DNA of 64,000 nt from Bariatricus massiliensis (GCF_900086725.1 NZ_LT574835.1:2501-66500); one strand, 5' to 3'; positions 1 through 8,629 are shown, counted from the first letter of the stretch. Notes: generated from the sequence alone by a model not told the origin. Translations and numbers: made by a program.

Positions 1-75
1 TACGCTGTCAGAACTATATCTGGAATTTCAGGGTTGTTGTCTATTATTTAATTATCAAAGTTCTTTGTCCTGTCT
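1..75 (-). promoter_or_regulatory. Putative rRNA operon leader with boxB/boxA-like antitermination signals
   Basis: Read leftwards on the minus strand, the region just after two tandem promoters contains a short stem-loop (CTGTC-GCTGA-GACAG, about 70-84) and then CAAAGAACTTTGATAATTAA, which resembles the boxA element (TGTTCTTTGAAAACT in Bacillus) that follows boxB in rRNA leaders. No protein gene is seen here. Known biology: rRNA operons of Firmicutes start with tandem promoters followed by boxB and boxA. The inference is that a 16S rRNA gene lies beyond the left edge. The 16S gene itself cannot be seen. Confidence 0.5.
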
Positions 76-91
76 CAGCGACAGCTCATTT

Positions 92-121
92 ATATTACCA
101 TAATTCGCCAGCATCTGTCAA
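92..121 (-). promoter_or_regulatory. Sigma-A promoter, probable rrn P2
   Basis: On the minus strand TTGACA (116-121) is separated by 18 bases from TAATAT (92-97). It lies downstream of a second consensus promoter and directly upstream of boxB/boxA-like sequence, the classic tandem arrangement of rRNA operons. Confidence 0.6.
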
Positions 122-187
122 CAGTTTTTTTATTTTTCTTTTGCTGCCCCGGCGGCCTGTTTCCTGTCCCCGCGGTCAACGAATGTT

Positions 188-216
188 ATCTTACCATCTG
201 GGATATGAATTGTCAA
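188..216 (-). promoter_or_regulatory. Sigma-A promoter, probable rrn P1
   Basis: On the minus strand a perfect TTGACA (211-216) and TAAGAT (188-193) are separated by 17 bases. It reads leftwards away from the nitroreductase gene and precedes the second promoter at 92-121, so both probably drive the rRNA operon presumed to lie off the left edge. Confidence 0.6.
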
Positions 217-267
217 CATTATTTTTATTTTTTATTTTATTCGTACAATTTTGACAATTTAGTCAGG

Positions 268-308
268 AAAACCCTGCCGTTTTCTTCCTTTTTGTCGACA
301 GGGTTTTT
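268..308 (-). terminator. Rho-independent terminator after the nitroreductase gene
   Basis: AAAACCCTG (268-276) pairs with CAGGGTTTT (299-307) across a 22-base loop. It lies about 35 bases after the nitroreductase stop codon and separates that gene from the leftward promoters. Confidence 0.7.
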
Positions 309-341
309 ACTTGACACATATGCTTACATTATTTCAAAAAA

Positions 342-866
342 TTAAAAGCTTTCCTGATGTACCTTTTCCATGGGCAGCTTATCCAATTCATAAGCTTCTT
401 TTTCTTCATTTGGCACTCCTATCGTAAGGATTGCCTGAAGTTTATAGTTTTCTGGGTAATTTAAGATATTTCTTACATATTCTTCCGCAGTTCTTCCATC
501 CTCTGCTGTCCGCAGCCTGCCCTGTACCCAGCAGCTGCCAAGACCAAGGCTATGTGCCATCAAGTGCATGTTAGCCATTGCAACAGAGCAGTCTTCCGTC
601 CATACATCTGTCGCGTCTTCATTTCCCAAGACCACAATCGCACATGCTGCTTCTTTGAGCATCTTTACTGAGCCGGCGCGGCAGCCTGCCATTTTCTCAA
701 GCGTATCTTTGTTTTTCACAACAACAAAATCCCACGGGCGGATAGCCTTTCCTGACGCGGAAAGCAGACCTGCTTCAACAATTTTAGTAATATCTTCTTC
801 CTGCAGGCTGTCCGGCTTGTAACTTCTGATACTACGTCTCGTTCTCATTACTTCTAATAAATCCAT
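342..866 (-). CDS. Nitroreductase family protein
   Basis: FMN-dependent nitroreductase-fold protein of 174 residues, the usual length for small family members. The N-terminal RTRRSIRSY stretch is the hallmark flavin-phosphate-binding segment, and the middle carries LGSCWVQGR, typical of the family. The start at 866 is preferred over an upstream in-frame ATG because AAGGAGGAAG sits directly in front of it. Such proteins use NAD(P)H to reduce quinones, nitro compounds or flavins; the physiological substrate here is unknown. It lies downstream of etfA but has its own consensus promoter (936-964), so co-regulation with the flavoprotein genes is uncertain. Confidence 0.85.
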   Translation of the reverse strand: MDLLEVMRTRRSIRSYKPDSLQEEDITKIVEAGLLSASGKAIRPWDFVVVKNKDTLEKMAGCRAGSVKMLKEAACAIVVLGNEDATDVWTEDCSVAMANMHLMAHSLGLGSCWVQGRLRTAEDGRTAEEYVRNILNYPENYKLQAILTIGVPNEEKEAYELDKLPMEKVHQESF

Positions 867-935
867 TCTTCTTCCTCCTTTACAAATCTCCACGGCAGAA
901 AAGATACCCAAAGCGGATATCTCTTCATACCATAT

Positions 936-964
936 ATTTTAAATTGTGATGGGGCATTCGTCAA
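936..964 (-). promoter_or_regulatory. Promoter of the nitroreductase gene
   Basis: Minus-strand TTGACG (959-964) and TAAAAT (936-941) with a 17-base spacer, overlapping the end of etfA and about 70 bases ahead of the nitroreductase start. It indicates independent transcription of that gene. Confidence 0.55.
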
Positions 965-966
965 TC

Positions 967-1947
967 TTACAATGCCAGATAATTTTCCAAAACTTCTCTC
1001 AAATCAGCTACCATCCCATAATCAGCCACATTATAAATAGCCGCATGTTCATCTGTATTGATGGCGACAAAAAGTTTTGTGTCCTTCAATCCTTCGGTGT
1101 GCTGGATTGCGCCTGATACTCCGAGCGATATACAAATCCTTGGACGAATCGTATAACCGGTCTGTCCAATCTGATGGTCAAATGGAATCAGCTCCGAATC
1201 AACCATGGGCCTTGTACCGCCGATTGCCGCTCCTATTTTATCTGCAAACTGCTTTACCAGTTCAAAGTTATCATTTTCTACTGCGCCTCTTCCTCCTACT
1301 ACCACGACTTCCGCCGAAAGTATACTGTCAGTTTCATCCTCTGAGGGCAGTACTTCCAGTACCTCAATCTGTGAATCCGGAACTTTTATGTCATTCATAT
1401 AGATTACTTCGGCGGACGCCTCCTGCATCTCCGGCATAGTATATACACCGGGACGTACCGTCATCATCTGAGGATAACATCCTTCTTTTGTAACGATGGT
1501 GACAAACACATTTTCCCCGAATGATGGTTTATTCTGTTTAATATAGTAGGAACCGTCTTCTCTTGTCCCGACTAAAAGCTCTGTACAATCTGCTGTCAAT
1601 CCACATTCCAGCTTCATGGCAACCCGTGAGAACAGAGAGCGTCCGACAGGCGTGGCCGGAATCAGAACGCTGGAAGGCTCAATTACTTTCAGCATATCTG
1701 CCAAAATCTGGCTTCCCGCATCGTCCTGAAGCAGAATGTCTTTCTCTGTTTTCACAACGTAGATTTTGTTTACGCCTAAGCATGTAAGTTCATCCACGAT
1801 TGCATCACAGTCCTTTGCCATAACCACAGCGCTGATGTCTTCGCCTGTGGTTTCCCGGATAAGCTGTGCCGCAGTGACCAGCTCCGCGGCCGCCGGTTCT
1901 AATTTACCATGATAATTTTCTGCAAAAACACAAATTCCCTGCGCCAT
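967..1947 (-). CDS. etfA: Electron transfer flavoprotein alpha subunit
   Basis: EtfA of 326 residues. The N-terminal half has the alpha/beta ETF domain. The C-terminal FAD-binding domain, from about residue 205, contains VVVGGRGAVEN, the GGTRPMVDSE segment, GQTGYTIRP and the SLGVSGAIQHTEG motif that binds FAD. The usual Lys of the GQTGK motif is Tyr here. It forms the electron-carrying heterodimer with EtfB, whose stop codon overlaps this start (TAATG). No acyl-CoA dehydrogenase is adjacent; the neighbours are a DAO-family FAD dehydrogenase and an M20 amidohydrolase, so the natural electron donor is probably that dehydrogenase (inference). Confidence 0.93.
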   Translation of the reverse strand: MAQGICVFAENYHGKLEPAAAELVTAAQLIRETTGEDISAVVMAKDCDAIVDELTCLGVNKIYVVKTEKDILLQDDAGSQILADMLKVIEPSSVLIPATPVGRSLFSRVAMKLECGLTADCTELLVGTREDGSYYIKQNKPSFGENVFVTIVTKEGCYPQMMTVRPGVYTMPEMQEASAEVIYMNDIKVPDSQIEVLEVLPSEDETDSILSAEVVVVGGRGAVENDNFELVKQFADKIGAAIGGTRPMVDSELIPFDHQIGQTGYTIRPRICISLGVSGAIQHTEGLKDTKLFVAINTDEHAAIYNVADYGMVADLREVLENYLAL

Positions 1948-2741
1948 TATACCTTTCCTTTCTCCTCATCAATCAAGTTCTTCAGCATCTGCGCCAGTTC
2001 CGCTCCACTTCCGGTCAGCATCTGCGCCTTTCTTCCGTTCTCCGGCTCGAAGGAATCAATAACTTCCGTCGGTGAACCTGCAATTCCAACCTGATCGGCC
2101 GGCAGCGCAAGCTCTGCATTCGTGTAGGTCACAAGCGGTTTTGATTTAGCCGCACGTTTCGTCCTGAGTGTGGCAAGACGAGGGGTGTTACTTCCAAAAT
2201 TCACGGAAACTACCGCCGGGAGAGTACATCCGACACGGATTTTGTCTTCGTGCATTTTTTTAACAACTTCAATTTTGCCAGCGAGGTTCTCGTCATATTT
2301 AATGCTCTGAATCTCCGAGACATGTGGAAGCCCTAACCTTTCCGCCACCATAGCGCCCACTTGTCCAGTAGCGCCGTCGGCAGAAAGTGCCCCGCTTAAG
2401 ATAATATCGAATTGACCGTACATTTTTATGGCTTCGGCCAATACTTTTGCCGTGGCGATGGTGTCGCCGCCGGCTACCTGACGGTCCGTAATCAGACAGC
2501 TTTCATCACATCCCAGCGCCATCGCGTCCCGCAGCGCTTTTTCTGCGTCCGGAGGCCCCATGGTAAATACTACGACCTTACCTTCTGTCTGTTCTTTCAA
2601 CACCATAGCTTCCTCAATTGCATTCAAATCCGCCGGATTGATCATCCCCTCCGAAGACGCACGCACAAGGGCATGGGTCTTCGGATCTACAGAGACATCA
2701 TTGGATACCGGCACCTGTTTTATAAGAACCGCTATATTCAT
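1947..2741 (-). CDS. etfB: Electron transfer flavoprotein beta subunit
   Basis: EtfB of 264 residues with the family start MNIAVLIKQVP, the NPADLNAIEEA segment and the LSGALSADGATGQVGAMVAERLG nucleotide-binding loop region (about residues 112-135). It partners EtfA, which it overlaps by one base. The start is supported by TAGGAGGAAAAG. It follows the FAD-dependent dehydrogenase gene by 28 bases, so the three genes probably form one transcript and one electron-transfer module. Whether the pair bifurcates electrons cannot be decided from the sequence by eye. Confidence 0.93.
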   Translation of the reverse strand: MNIAVLIKQVPVSNDVSVDPKTHALVRASSEGMINPADLNAIEEAMVLKEQTEGKVVVFTMGPPDAEKALRDAMALGCDESCLITDRQVAGGDTIATAKVLAEAIKMYGQFDIILSGALSADGATGQVGAMVAERLGLPHVSEIQSIKYDENLAGKIEVVKKMHEDKIRVGCTLPAVVSVNFGSNTPRLATLRTKRAAKSKPLVTYTNAELALPADQVGIAGSPTEVIDSFEPENGRKAQMLTGSGAELAQMLKNLIDEEKGKV

Positions 2742-2769
2742 CTTTTCCTCCTAAATTCTACGTTGCCGA

Positions 2770-3930
2770 TTAGCCCAACAGACGCTTGAACGCCCAATCC
2801 TCCAACAGCGGTGTGGACTCGCCTCTCATAATAAGTTTCGCAAGATCCCTGCTGGCTGCCGGTGCCTCGATAACGCCGTTTCCGCCGTAGCCTGTCGCCA
2901 GCATATAGCCTTCCATCGGAGTCTCGCCGAGAAGAGGAAGGAAGTCCTTCGGTTCTGCACGGTAGGACAGCCATGAGGAAACAAGTCCGCTGTCAACAAT
3001 TCCGGGAACTTTCATCTCCAACTGCTCTAACAGGAAATCGATAAAGTAATCGTCCGTTCCGCCTGTTGCTGGAAGTTTGTCTGGATCCCACTGGCCTGCA
3101 TGCATAGGATTGTTCAAGTCCATGGATAAGTGGGACTTACAGATGAAGATATTATCCCCTGCTCTAAGTCCATAGAATTCTGGGTATTTTAATACCGGGA
3201 ATGTATAGTCAAGCTTCTTTCCCGGAGGAGACAGGAAGAATGCTTCCGCCTTTGTATGCCAAATCGGCACATCCATTCCAACCATTTCACCGGTGAACTT
3301 GCTCCACGGTCCGGTGCAGTCTACTACATAGTCAAATTCGTAGTCCTCTCCCTCGCTTGTCTTTAAGCCTGTCACTTTATTATTGTCAACTTTAATTTCC
3401 GTGACCTTCACACCTGTCTTAAGTGTACCACCGTTTTTCTGCATCTTCTTAGCGTAGGTATTGGAAATCATTGTCCCGTCAAAGAATCCATCATCCTGTG
3501 TATAGCCTGCCCCAAGAATATTTTCCGTAGAAATGTCCGGCAGAATCTCTTTAATCCTGTCTTTGTCTGTTATGTATTCCCCTGTGTATCCTGCTGCTTT
3601 TGTAAGCGCGATTCCAGTTTTGATAGTTGCTTCCACCGCCTCATTTGTAGCGACAACCAATGTTCCTGTCTTATCAAAGCCTGCGGAACCTTTTTCTTCT
3701 GCTTCCATCTTCAGATAAGACTCAAAGCCATAGAGCCTCACATCCCAGTATCTGTTTCTCAGTGAATCGTCAAACAGACATACTGTCCCTGCTGATTTTG
3801 CTGTAGAAGCACCACCTACCGTATCTTTTTCAAATACAACAACCTCTGCGTTGTCATAAAGACTCAGATGATATCCAAGACATGTTCCTGAAATACCTCC
3901 ACCGATAATACCAATTTTCTTTTTCTCCAT
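2770..3930 (-). CDS. DAO-family FAD-dependent amino acid/sarcosine-type dehydrogenase
   Basis: 386-residue flavoprotein of the D-amino-acid oxidase/sarcosine oxidase fold. The N terminus has the Rossmann FAD motif GIIGGGISG followed by VVFEKD. The C terminus has LPLLGETPMEGYMLATGYGGNGV, which closes the FAD site. The family oxidises secondary or primary amino acids (sarcosine, glycine, dimethylglycine) or hydroxyacids. The position directly before etfB-etfA suggests a dehydrogenase passing electrons to ETF rather than to oxygen. The gene before it encodes an N-carbamoyl-amino-acid-type amidohydrolase that could supply its amine substrate (inference). The start is uncertain: an ATG at 3960 has a GGAG site but overlaps the previous gene by 22 bases. 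Confidence 0.75.
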   Translation of the reverse strand: MEKKKIGIIGGGISGTCLGYHLSLYDNAEVVVFEKDTVGGASTAKSAGTVCLFDDSLRNRYWDVRLYGFESYLKMEAEEKGSAGFDKTGTLVVATNEAVEATIKTGIALTKAAGYTGEYITDKDRIKEILPDISTENILGAGYTQDDGFFDGTMISNTYAKKMQKNGGTLKTGVKVTEIKVDNNKVTGLKTSEGEDYEFDYVVDCTGPWSKFTGEMVGMDVPIWHTKAEAFFLSPPGKKLDYTFPVLKYPEFYGLRAGDNIFICKSHLSMDLNNPMHAGQWDPDKLPATGGTDDYFIDFLLEQLEMKVPGIVDSGLVSSWLSYRAEPKDFLPLLGETPMEGYMLATGYGGNGVIEAPAASRDLAKLIMRGESTPLLEDWAFKRLLG

Positions 3931-3938
3931 AACTTTAC

Positions 3939-5201
3939 CTACCTTTCTTTTTTCAAACATGGTATCTCCATGCTGTCTACCTCTAAAACTGTATCCAATA
4001 ATACGCTGCAGCCTCGCTTGATATCTTCCTCCATTGTCAGTTCATATCTGGAGTGGCTGATTCCTTCCACACTGGGGACAAATATCATCCCGGTGGGAAA
4101 TACTTCTGTCATGAGCAGAGAATCATGGAATGCTCCGCTTGGAATTACCGTATACTCTGCCTTTTGCTTTGCCACCGCTTTTTCTATGGCCTGCTTCACC
4201 TGTGGGGACATAGGCGCCGGCGCGTGATAGGAGAGATGGATCCAAGTGAGTTCTTCTTCCATCTCGCCACAGATTGTCTCCAATTCTGCTTTTAACTTTT
4301 CTTCTATCAGTTTCATGACCTCTGCGCTCTGATCCCGGATTTCCAAAAGGAATTCACAATTTCCCGGGATAACATTGACTGAATTAGGCGTAACTTTCAT
4401 GGTTCCTACGGTTGCCACGGTAAATTCATTGCCGTTTTCGGCAACAATCTTGGGCACGGCCGCGATAAATCTTGCGGCGGCCACAAGTGCGTCATGCCGG
4501 TCTTCCATTCTCGTGCTCCCCGCATGGTTGGCCTGACCTTTTACTTGTATTTCATAGCGGCTCACTCCCGCGATGGAGGAAACGATTCCCACGGGAATTT
4601 TATGTTTGTACAGAGAGACTCCCTGCTCTACGTGAAGCTCCAAGAAACAATGTACCGTTTCTGGATTACGTTTTGCCTTTGCTACATCAGAAACTTTGAT
4701 TCCATATTTCTCGAACACTTCTTTTCTTGTCTGCCCGTACATATCTAAATCGGACTCTTGAATATGCAGGTCTTCCCCGCAGATTGCACCACTTCCCAGA
4801 AGCCCGTTTCCGAAGCGGAAGCCTTCCTCATCAGTGAATACGATGACTTCCAGCGGGTGTTTCAGCCGCTTTTTATTGGCAGCCAACATCTCGCAGACTT
4901 CAAGTCCCGCCACACATCCCAGAACTCCGTCGTACTTGCCTCCGTCCGGCACCGTGTCAAGATGAGAACCGATCAAGATAGCAGGAAGATCTTTGTTTTC
5001 GCCTTCCAGCCTTGCAATCATATTTCCGGCTTCATCCAGTCTTACAGGAATTCCAAGTTTTTCGAAATATCCCCTGAACTTCTGCCGGCCCTTGATATCT
5101 TCGTCTGAATAGGCCATTCTGGTAAATGTTCCGTCTTCTTTTTGTCCGCATAAATAGAGTTCTTCCAGACGGGTGATAATTCTCTTTATATCTACCTCCA
5201 C
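3939..5201 (-). CDS. M20 family Zn amidohydrolase, hydantoinase/carbamoylase type (1)
   Basis: 420-residue M20 peptidase-fold amidohydrolase related to allantoate amidohydrolase and N-carbamoyl-L-amino acid hydrolase. Metal ligands are visible in GSHLDTVPDGGKYDG, DEEGFRFGNGLLGSGA, LELHVEQG and C-terminal GAFHDSLLM. The last motif differs from the GAGHDA of the second copy at 7158-8399, which suggests another substrate, for example an N-carbamoyl amino acid. The start is taken as the GTG at 5201 with GGAGGGAT upstream; a TTG lies one codon earlier. It begins the run amidohydrolase, FAD dehydrogenase, etfB, etfA. Confidence 0.82.
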   Translation of the reverse strand: MEVDIKRIITRLEELYLCGQKEDGTFTRMAYSDEDIKGRQKFRGYFEKLGIPVRLDEAGNMIARLEGENKDLPAILIGSHLDTVPDGGKYDGVLGCVAGLEVCEMLAANKKRLKHPLEVIVFTDEEGFRFGNGLLGSGAICGEDLHIQESDLDMYGQTRKEVFEKYGIKVSDVAKAKRNPETVHCFLELHVEQGVSLYKHKIPVGIVSSIAGVSRYEIQVKGQANHAGSTRMEDRHDALVAAARFIAAVPKIVAENGNEFTVATVGTMKVTPNSVNVIPGNCEFLLEIRDQSAEVMKLIEEKLKAELETICGEMEEELTWIHLSYHAPAPMSPQVKQAIEKAVAKQKAEYTVIPSGAFHDSLLMTEVFPTGMIFVPSVEGISHSRYELTMEEDIKRGCSVLLDTVLEVDSMEIPCLKKER

Positions 5202-5302
5202 CAAATCCCTCCTTTTTCTTTATCCATACCTCAATTCAACTGTATGGCTACATTATAGATATTTTTTTAACAATTTTCATCGGAGTATCAAGACAAAAAA
5301 AG

Positions 5303-5337
5303 GAAGACGGTTTATCCATAATGGATAAACCGTCTTC
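5303..5337 (-). terminator. Strong terminator after pucR
   Basis: A 17-bp perfect inverted repeat (GAAGACGGTTTATCCAT and its complement around one base) followed on the minus strand by C and seven T. The stem contains TTTATCC and GGATAAA, the same heptamers found as half-sites in the allD and allE promoters. Confidence 0.85.
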
Positions 5338-5346
5338 TGAACCATT

Positions 5347-7017
5347 TTATAGCCCTCTTTTATTATAATTTTCAATCATTTTATAGACCACAAGCCCTAT
5401 CCGCACGGCCAGCATTTCATTGGCATTATCGAAATCCATTCCGGTAATCTTTGCAATCTTCTCAATCCTATAGGCTGCCGTCTTGTAATGCATGAACAAG
5501 TCTTGTGCCGTCTTGGACAGATTCTGGTTGCGCTCCAGATAAGTCTTGAGCGTTGTAATCAAATCCTCCCTCTGAGGTTTCTTGTAATCATACAGCTTCT
5601 GCAGTGATTCCGGTACATATTCTAAAAGCTGTTCCGGGTCGTCCAGCTGGCACAGGAGCTTAAAGATTCCCAAATCGGAAAACAGCATAATCTGAGAGCC
5701 GCCATCCTCCGCAATGTCTCCCGCAATATCAGCGAAAGCAAATGCGTCATTTGCCTCTTTATATGTCTCTGGAAGATGCAGTATGCCTTGAACCACTTTG
5801 CCGGCCCCGGCCTTTGCCTTCAGATATTTGTTCTGCTTCTCTATGTAAGACTGTACCCGCTCCAGCATCTCTTTTAGCTGCCCGCGCTGCTCTATCTGCG
5901 TGAAATCCGGATTCACCTCCTGAACCACCACCACCTTGTCAAGTTCTTTGTGGATTTTCACATCTCTTATCTGCCGCTCCAGCGCCTCTTCCAGAAGATT
6001 AATATGGCGGATCTTCTCATTGATATCCTTCTTTTTCTTTCCCTCATTGGTGACCCCGAACACCAGCACCCGATAGTAGCCGTCAATGTCAATCCCCAGC
6101 AGGCTCGTACTTTTCTTCAGCTCTTCAGCAGAGCTTACCTTGCCGCTTAATATATTGCACAGAATATCATTCTGGAACTTTTTCTCCAGCTCGGACACTG
6201 CAAATTTTCTAGAAAACTCATATTGAAGCGCCACTATTGCACTTTCCACGGCGATGCAGTCCATAAGGTTAAACGTAGACACTTTCTCTGTAATAACAAG
6301 ATACATCTTCACACCTACATTGAGATGTATCTGAACAATATACTGGACATGCTCCCCTTTTTGGCGCATATATCTGTAATTAGTAAAAATACCCGGCTCA
6401 TACTTTTTCACATTATCCAGCAGTTCAAATTCTGTAATCTCCTCGCTGCTCGTCCCACAGCAGGACATATTCTGATTAAAAAGCGCTACCGGATTGCGGA
6501 TCAGCTTGTCCAGCATGTCCAAAATATCCGCAACAGGATTAGTTCTCGTATCACCCGAGAGGGACAGCGCCATAAAGTTATCGTGGGTCGTCTTATAATA
6601 TTTCAGCTGCGTAACTTCTTCATTAAATAACCGCTCCATAATCAGGCACATGATAGCCTGAAATGAAATCTCAAAGGGCACTTCAAACACTGGTATGGCG
6701 TTGGCCTCCGCGAATTCTTCCAACAGGGCAATCTTGTCGTCCACCTGCTCGACCACTCTTCCCCTCTTCAGAACAAGACCACTGATTTTCTTTTTCTCCA
6801 GCTCATAAATATATCCCCTGAATTCATCGACCGTACAGGACTTGAACGCATACAGCCCGGTCAGCAGCAATTCTCCCCCATTGATGAATTTCACAATATC
6901 CGGAGCTTCAATAATCGTTACCCCTTTAATCTCATTATTCAGGCCCTTTTCCCCACACAGCAGAGTCATCTTCTCAAATTCTTCTGTCTGCAAAAGCTCT
7001 TTTACGGTAAATCCCAT
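5347..7017 (-). CDS. pucR: PucR family transcriptional regulator
   Basis: 556-residue regulator. An N-terminal PucR domain (about residues 1-125) contains the typical GVTIIEAPDIVKFINGGELLLTG stretch. A central region resembles the CdaR GGDEF-like domain, and the C-terminal PucR HTH follows LKTYLERNQNLSKTAQDLFMHYKTAAYRIEKI. The family activates purine and allantoin catabolic genes in Bacillus. It sits between the AllC-like operon and the ETF module inside a complete allantoin cluster, so it is the prime candidate to control it. The start at 7017 has GAGGTGA in front; an upstream ATG would add seven residues. It is flanked by its own terminator. Confidence 0.88.
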   Translation of the reverse strand: MGFTVKELLQTEEFEKMTLLCGEKGLNNEIKGVTIIEAPDIVKFINGGELLLTGLYAFKSCTVDEFRGYIYELEKKKISGLVLKRGRVVEQVDDKIALLEEFAEANAIPVFEVPFEISFQAIMCLIMERLFNEEVTQLKYYKTTHDNFMALSLSGDTRTNPVADILDMLDKLIRNPVALFNQNMSCCGTSSEEITEFELLDNVKKYEPGIFTNYRYMRQKGEHVQYIVQIHLNVGVKMYLVITEKVSTFNLMDCIAVESAIVALQYEFSRKFAVSELEKKFQNDILCNILSGKVSSAEELKKSTSLLGIDIDGYYRVLVFGVTNEGKKKKDINEKIRHINLLEEALERQIRDVKIHKELDKVVVVQEVNPDFTQIEQRGQLKEMLERVQSYIEKQNKYLKAKAGAGKVVQGILHLPETYKEANDAFAFADIAGDIAEDGGSQIMLFSDLGIFKLLCQLDDPEQLLEYVPESLQKLYDYKKPQREDLITTLKTYLERNQNLSKTAQDLFMHYKTAAYRIEKIAKITGMDFDNANEMLAVRIGLVVYKMIENYNKRGL

Positions 7018-7070
7018 CTTTTCACCTCGTCCGTACATTTGTTAAAATCAATACTATTGTATCATAAACA

Positions 7071-7113
7071 AATAAGACCGTGCCATAACATTTTGTTATG
7101 GCACGGTCTTATT
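7071..7113 (-). terminator. Strong terminator after the allD-to-allC operon
   Basis: A 20-bp perfect stem (AATAAGACCGTGCCATAACA with its complement) around a three-base loop, 45 bases past the AllC-like stop codon. It closes the six-gene operon and isolates pucR. Confidence 0.85.
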
Positions 7114-7157
7114 CATTATAATTGTGTTAATTCACACCTTTGTAAACTTATGATACT

Positions 7158-8399
7158 CTATTCCGTCACTAATTTTTCTGCAAGCTCTGCCGCAAGGACG
7201 GATGCCTTTGCAAAATCACTGTACTTAGAAAATTCAACCGGACAATGGCTTCGTCCGTCTTTGCTCGGCACAAAAAGCATGGCGGTAGGAATGGTCTGGC
7301 CGATTTCTAACGCATCGTGCCCGGCTCCGCTCGGCAGATATTTATAACTGATTTCGTGCTCCTGACAACTCTTCTCCATCACTTTCAGCATATCCATAGA
7401 TAGCTGTACCGGTGTGATAGTCAGTTTGTTGTCCATCTCGTAGCTTCCGCCCATCTGCTTCACCTCGCGGTCCAGCGCCGCCCGGATGCGTCTTGTGATG
7501 TCGTTGATATTGTCATTATTTTTAGAGCGGATATCTACGGTGAACTCGCACTTTTCGGCAACAATATTCATTCCTCCCGGAACTGTGTTGATATATCCAA
7601 TCGTGGCTACTGTCCCGTCTGCTTTTTCTCTCGCCCAGTCCGGAATCTTGGAAATGACTTTAGTTGCTGCATCCACGGCATCCATACGCATATCCATAGG
7701 GGTCGTTCCTGCATGGTCTGCTCTTCCGTATACGGTTACCATATAGCGCTGGATTCCTACGATACAGTCCACAAGTCCGATTTCAACGCCCTCTGCATCC
7801 AAAACCGGGCCCTGCTCAATATGTACTTCTAAAAAGTGTCCGATAGAGCCTTCTTTCCATTTTGCGTCCCCGATTTTTTCCGGATCCAGTCCGTACCCCT
7901 TCATGGCCTCATAGATAGAGATTCCATCTGTGTCCTTGAACTTTCTACAATACTCTACGTCACGGTCTCCCAGCATGGCGCCGGAACCAAAGTATCCTGT
8001 CCCAAAACGCATTCCTTCTTCGTCACAGAATCCCACTGCCGCAAAATTACGTTTTGGTGTAACACCCTTTTCCTTCAGCTGTCTCGCCACTTCGATGGCA
8101 CAGACCGCTCCTGCGATTCCGTCAAAATCTCCGCCGTTTACAACAGAATCATAATGGGAACCCATCATTACACATGGCGCCTCTTGATCCTCCCCTTTCA
8201 AAATGCCGATGACATTTCCCGCCGCATCCTCGTGAACCTCGAGCCCGGCTTCCTCCATCAGGCTTCTTAAATATTCCACCGCTTCTTTCGCTTCTTTGGT
8301 GAACGGCAGCCTTGTGCACCCCTCTCCCGGCGTTGCGGTATATTTTTTCAAGTGCTCTAAATCTCTCGCAACTCTTCCAATAACTTCTTCAATAGCCAT
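7158..8399 (-). CDS. allC: Allantoate amidohydrolase-like M20 enzyme (2)
   Basis: 413-residue M20 amidohydrolase of the allantoate amidohydrolase/carbamoylase group. Binuclear metal ligands are visible in GSHYDSVVNGGDFDG, CDEEGMRFGTGYFGSGAM, LEVHIEQGPVLD and GAGHDAL. AllC converts allantoate to ureidoglycine, ammonia and CO2. It is the last gene of an operon that also encodes ureidoglycolate dehydrogenase, FdrA-YlbE and carbamate kinase, which makes AllC the natural assignment; an N-carbamoyl amino acid hydrolase is the alternative. Spacing to the previous gene is 23 bases and the ribosome site is AGAGGAAAG. Confidence 0.8.
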   Translation of the reverse strand: MAIEEVIGRVARDLEHLKKYTATPGEGCTRLPFTKEAKEAVEYLRSLMEEAGLEVHEDAAGNVIGILKGEDQEAPCVMMGSHYDSVVNGGDFDGIAGAVCAIEVARQLKEKGVTPKRNFAAVGFCDEEGMRFGTGYFGSGAMLGDRDVEYCRKFKDTDGISIYEAMKGYGLDPEKIGDAKWKEGSIGHFLEVHIEQGPVLDAEGVEIGLVDCIVGIQRYMVTVYGRADHAGTTPMDMRMDAVDAATKVISKIPDWAREKADGTVATIGYINTVPGGMNIVAEKCEFTVDIRSKNNDNINDITRRIRAALDREVKQMGGSYEMDNKLTITPVQLSMDMLKVMEKSCQEHEISYKYLPSGAGHDALEIGQTIPTAMLFVPSKDGRSHCPVEFSKYSDFAKASVLAAELAEKLVTE

Positions 8400-8422
8400 A
8401 TATCTTTCCTCTTTCTTAACGA

Positions 8423-8629
8423 TTATTTATTCTTTTTCAAACGGTCGAACACATACACTTTAAACGGCGAATAAAGCATCGCGATAACGATAATGGCAAA
8501 TCCAATCAGACACAGCATATTATTAGCGCTGCCAAGTCCGGCCATAATTATGGCGAATGCGATGATAATTGCGATAAAAGCAACCGTCAGTCCGCCTTCT
8601 TTTGTCTGAAAAAAGCTTTTCTTTTCCAT
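8423..8629 (-). CDS. Small two-helix membrane protein next to the LctP permease
   Basis: 68-residue protein that I do not recognise. Two hydrophobic segments are clear: residues about 16-33 (VAFIAIIIAFAIIMAGLG) and about 37-54 (MLCLIGFAIIVIAMLYSP). They are followed by a basic tail ending KKNK. The start at 8629 is preferred to an ATG nine bases upstream because GGGAG is correctly spaced for it. It lies 18 bases after the LctP permease and 23 bases before the AllC-like gene, so it is part of the operon. A role as small accessory subunit of the permease is a guess from position. Confidence 0.7.
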   Translation of the reverse strand: MEKKSFFQTKEGGLTVAFIAIIIAFAIIMAGLGSANNMLCLIGFAIIVIAMLYSPFKVYVFDRLKKNK

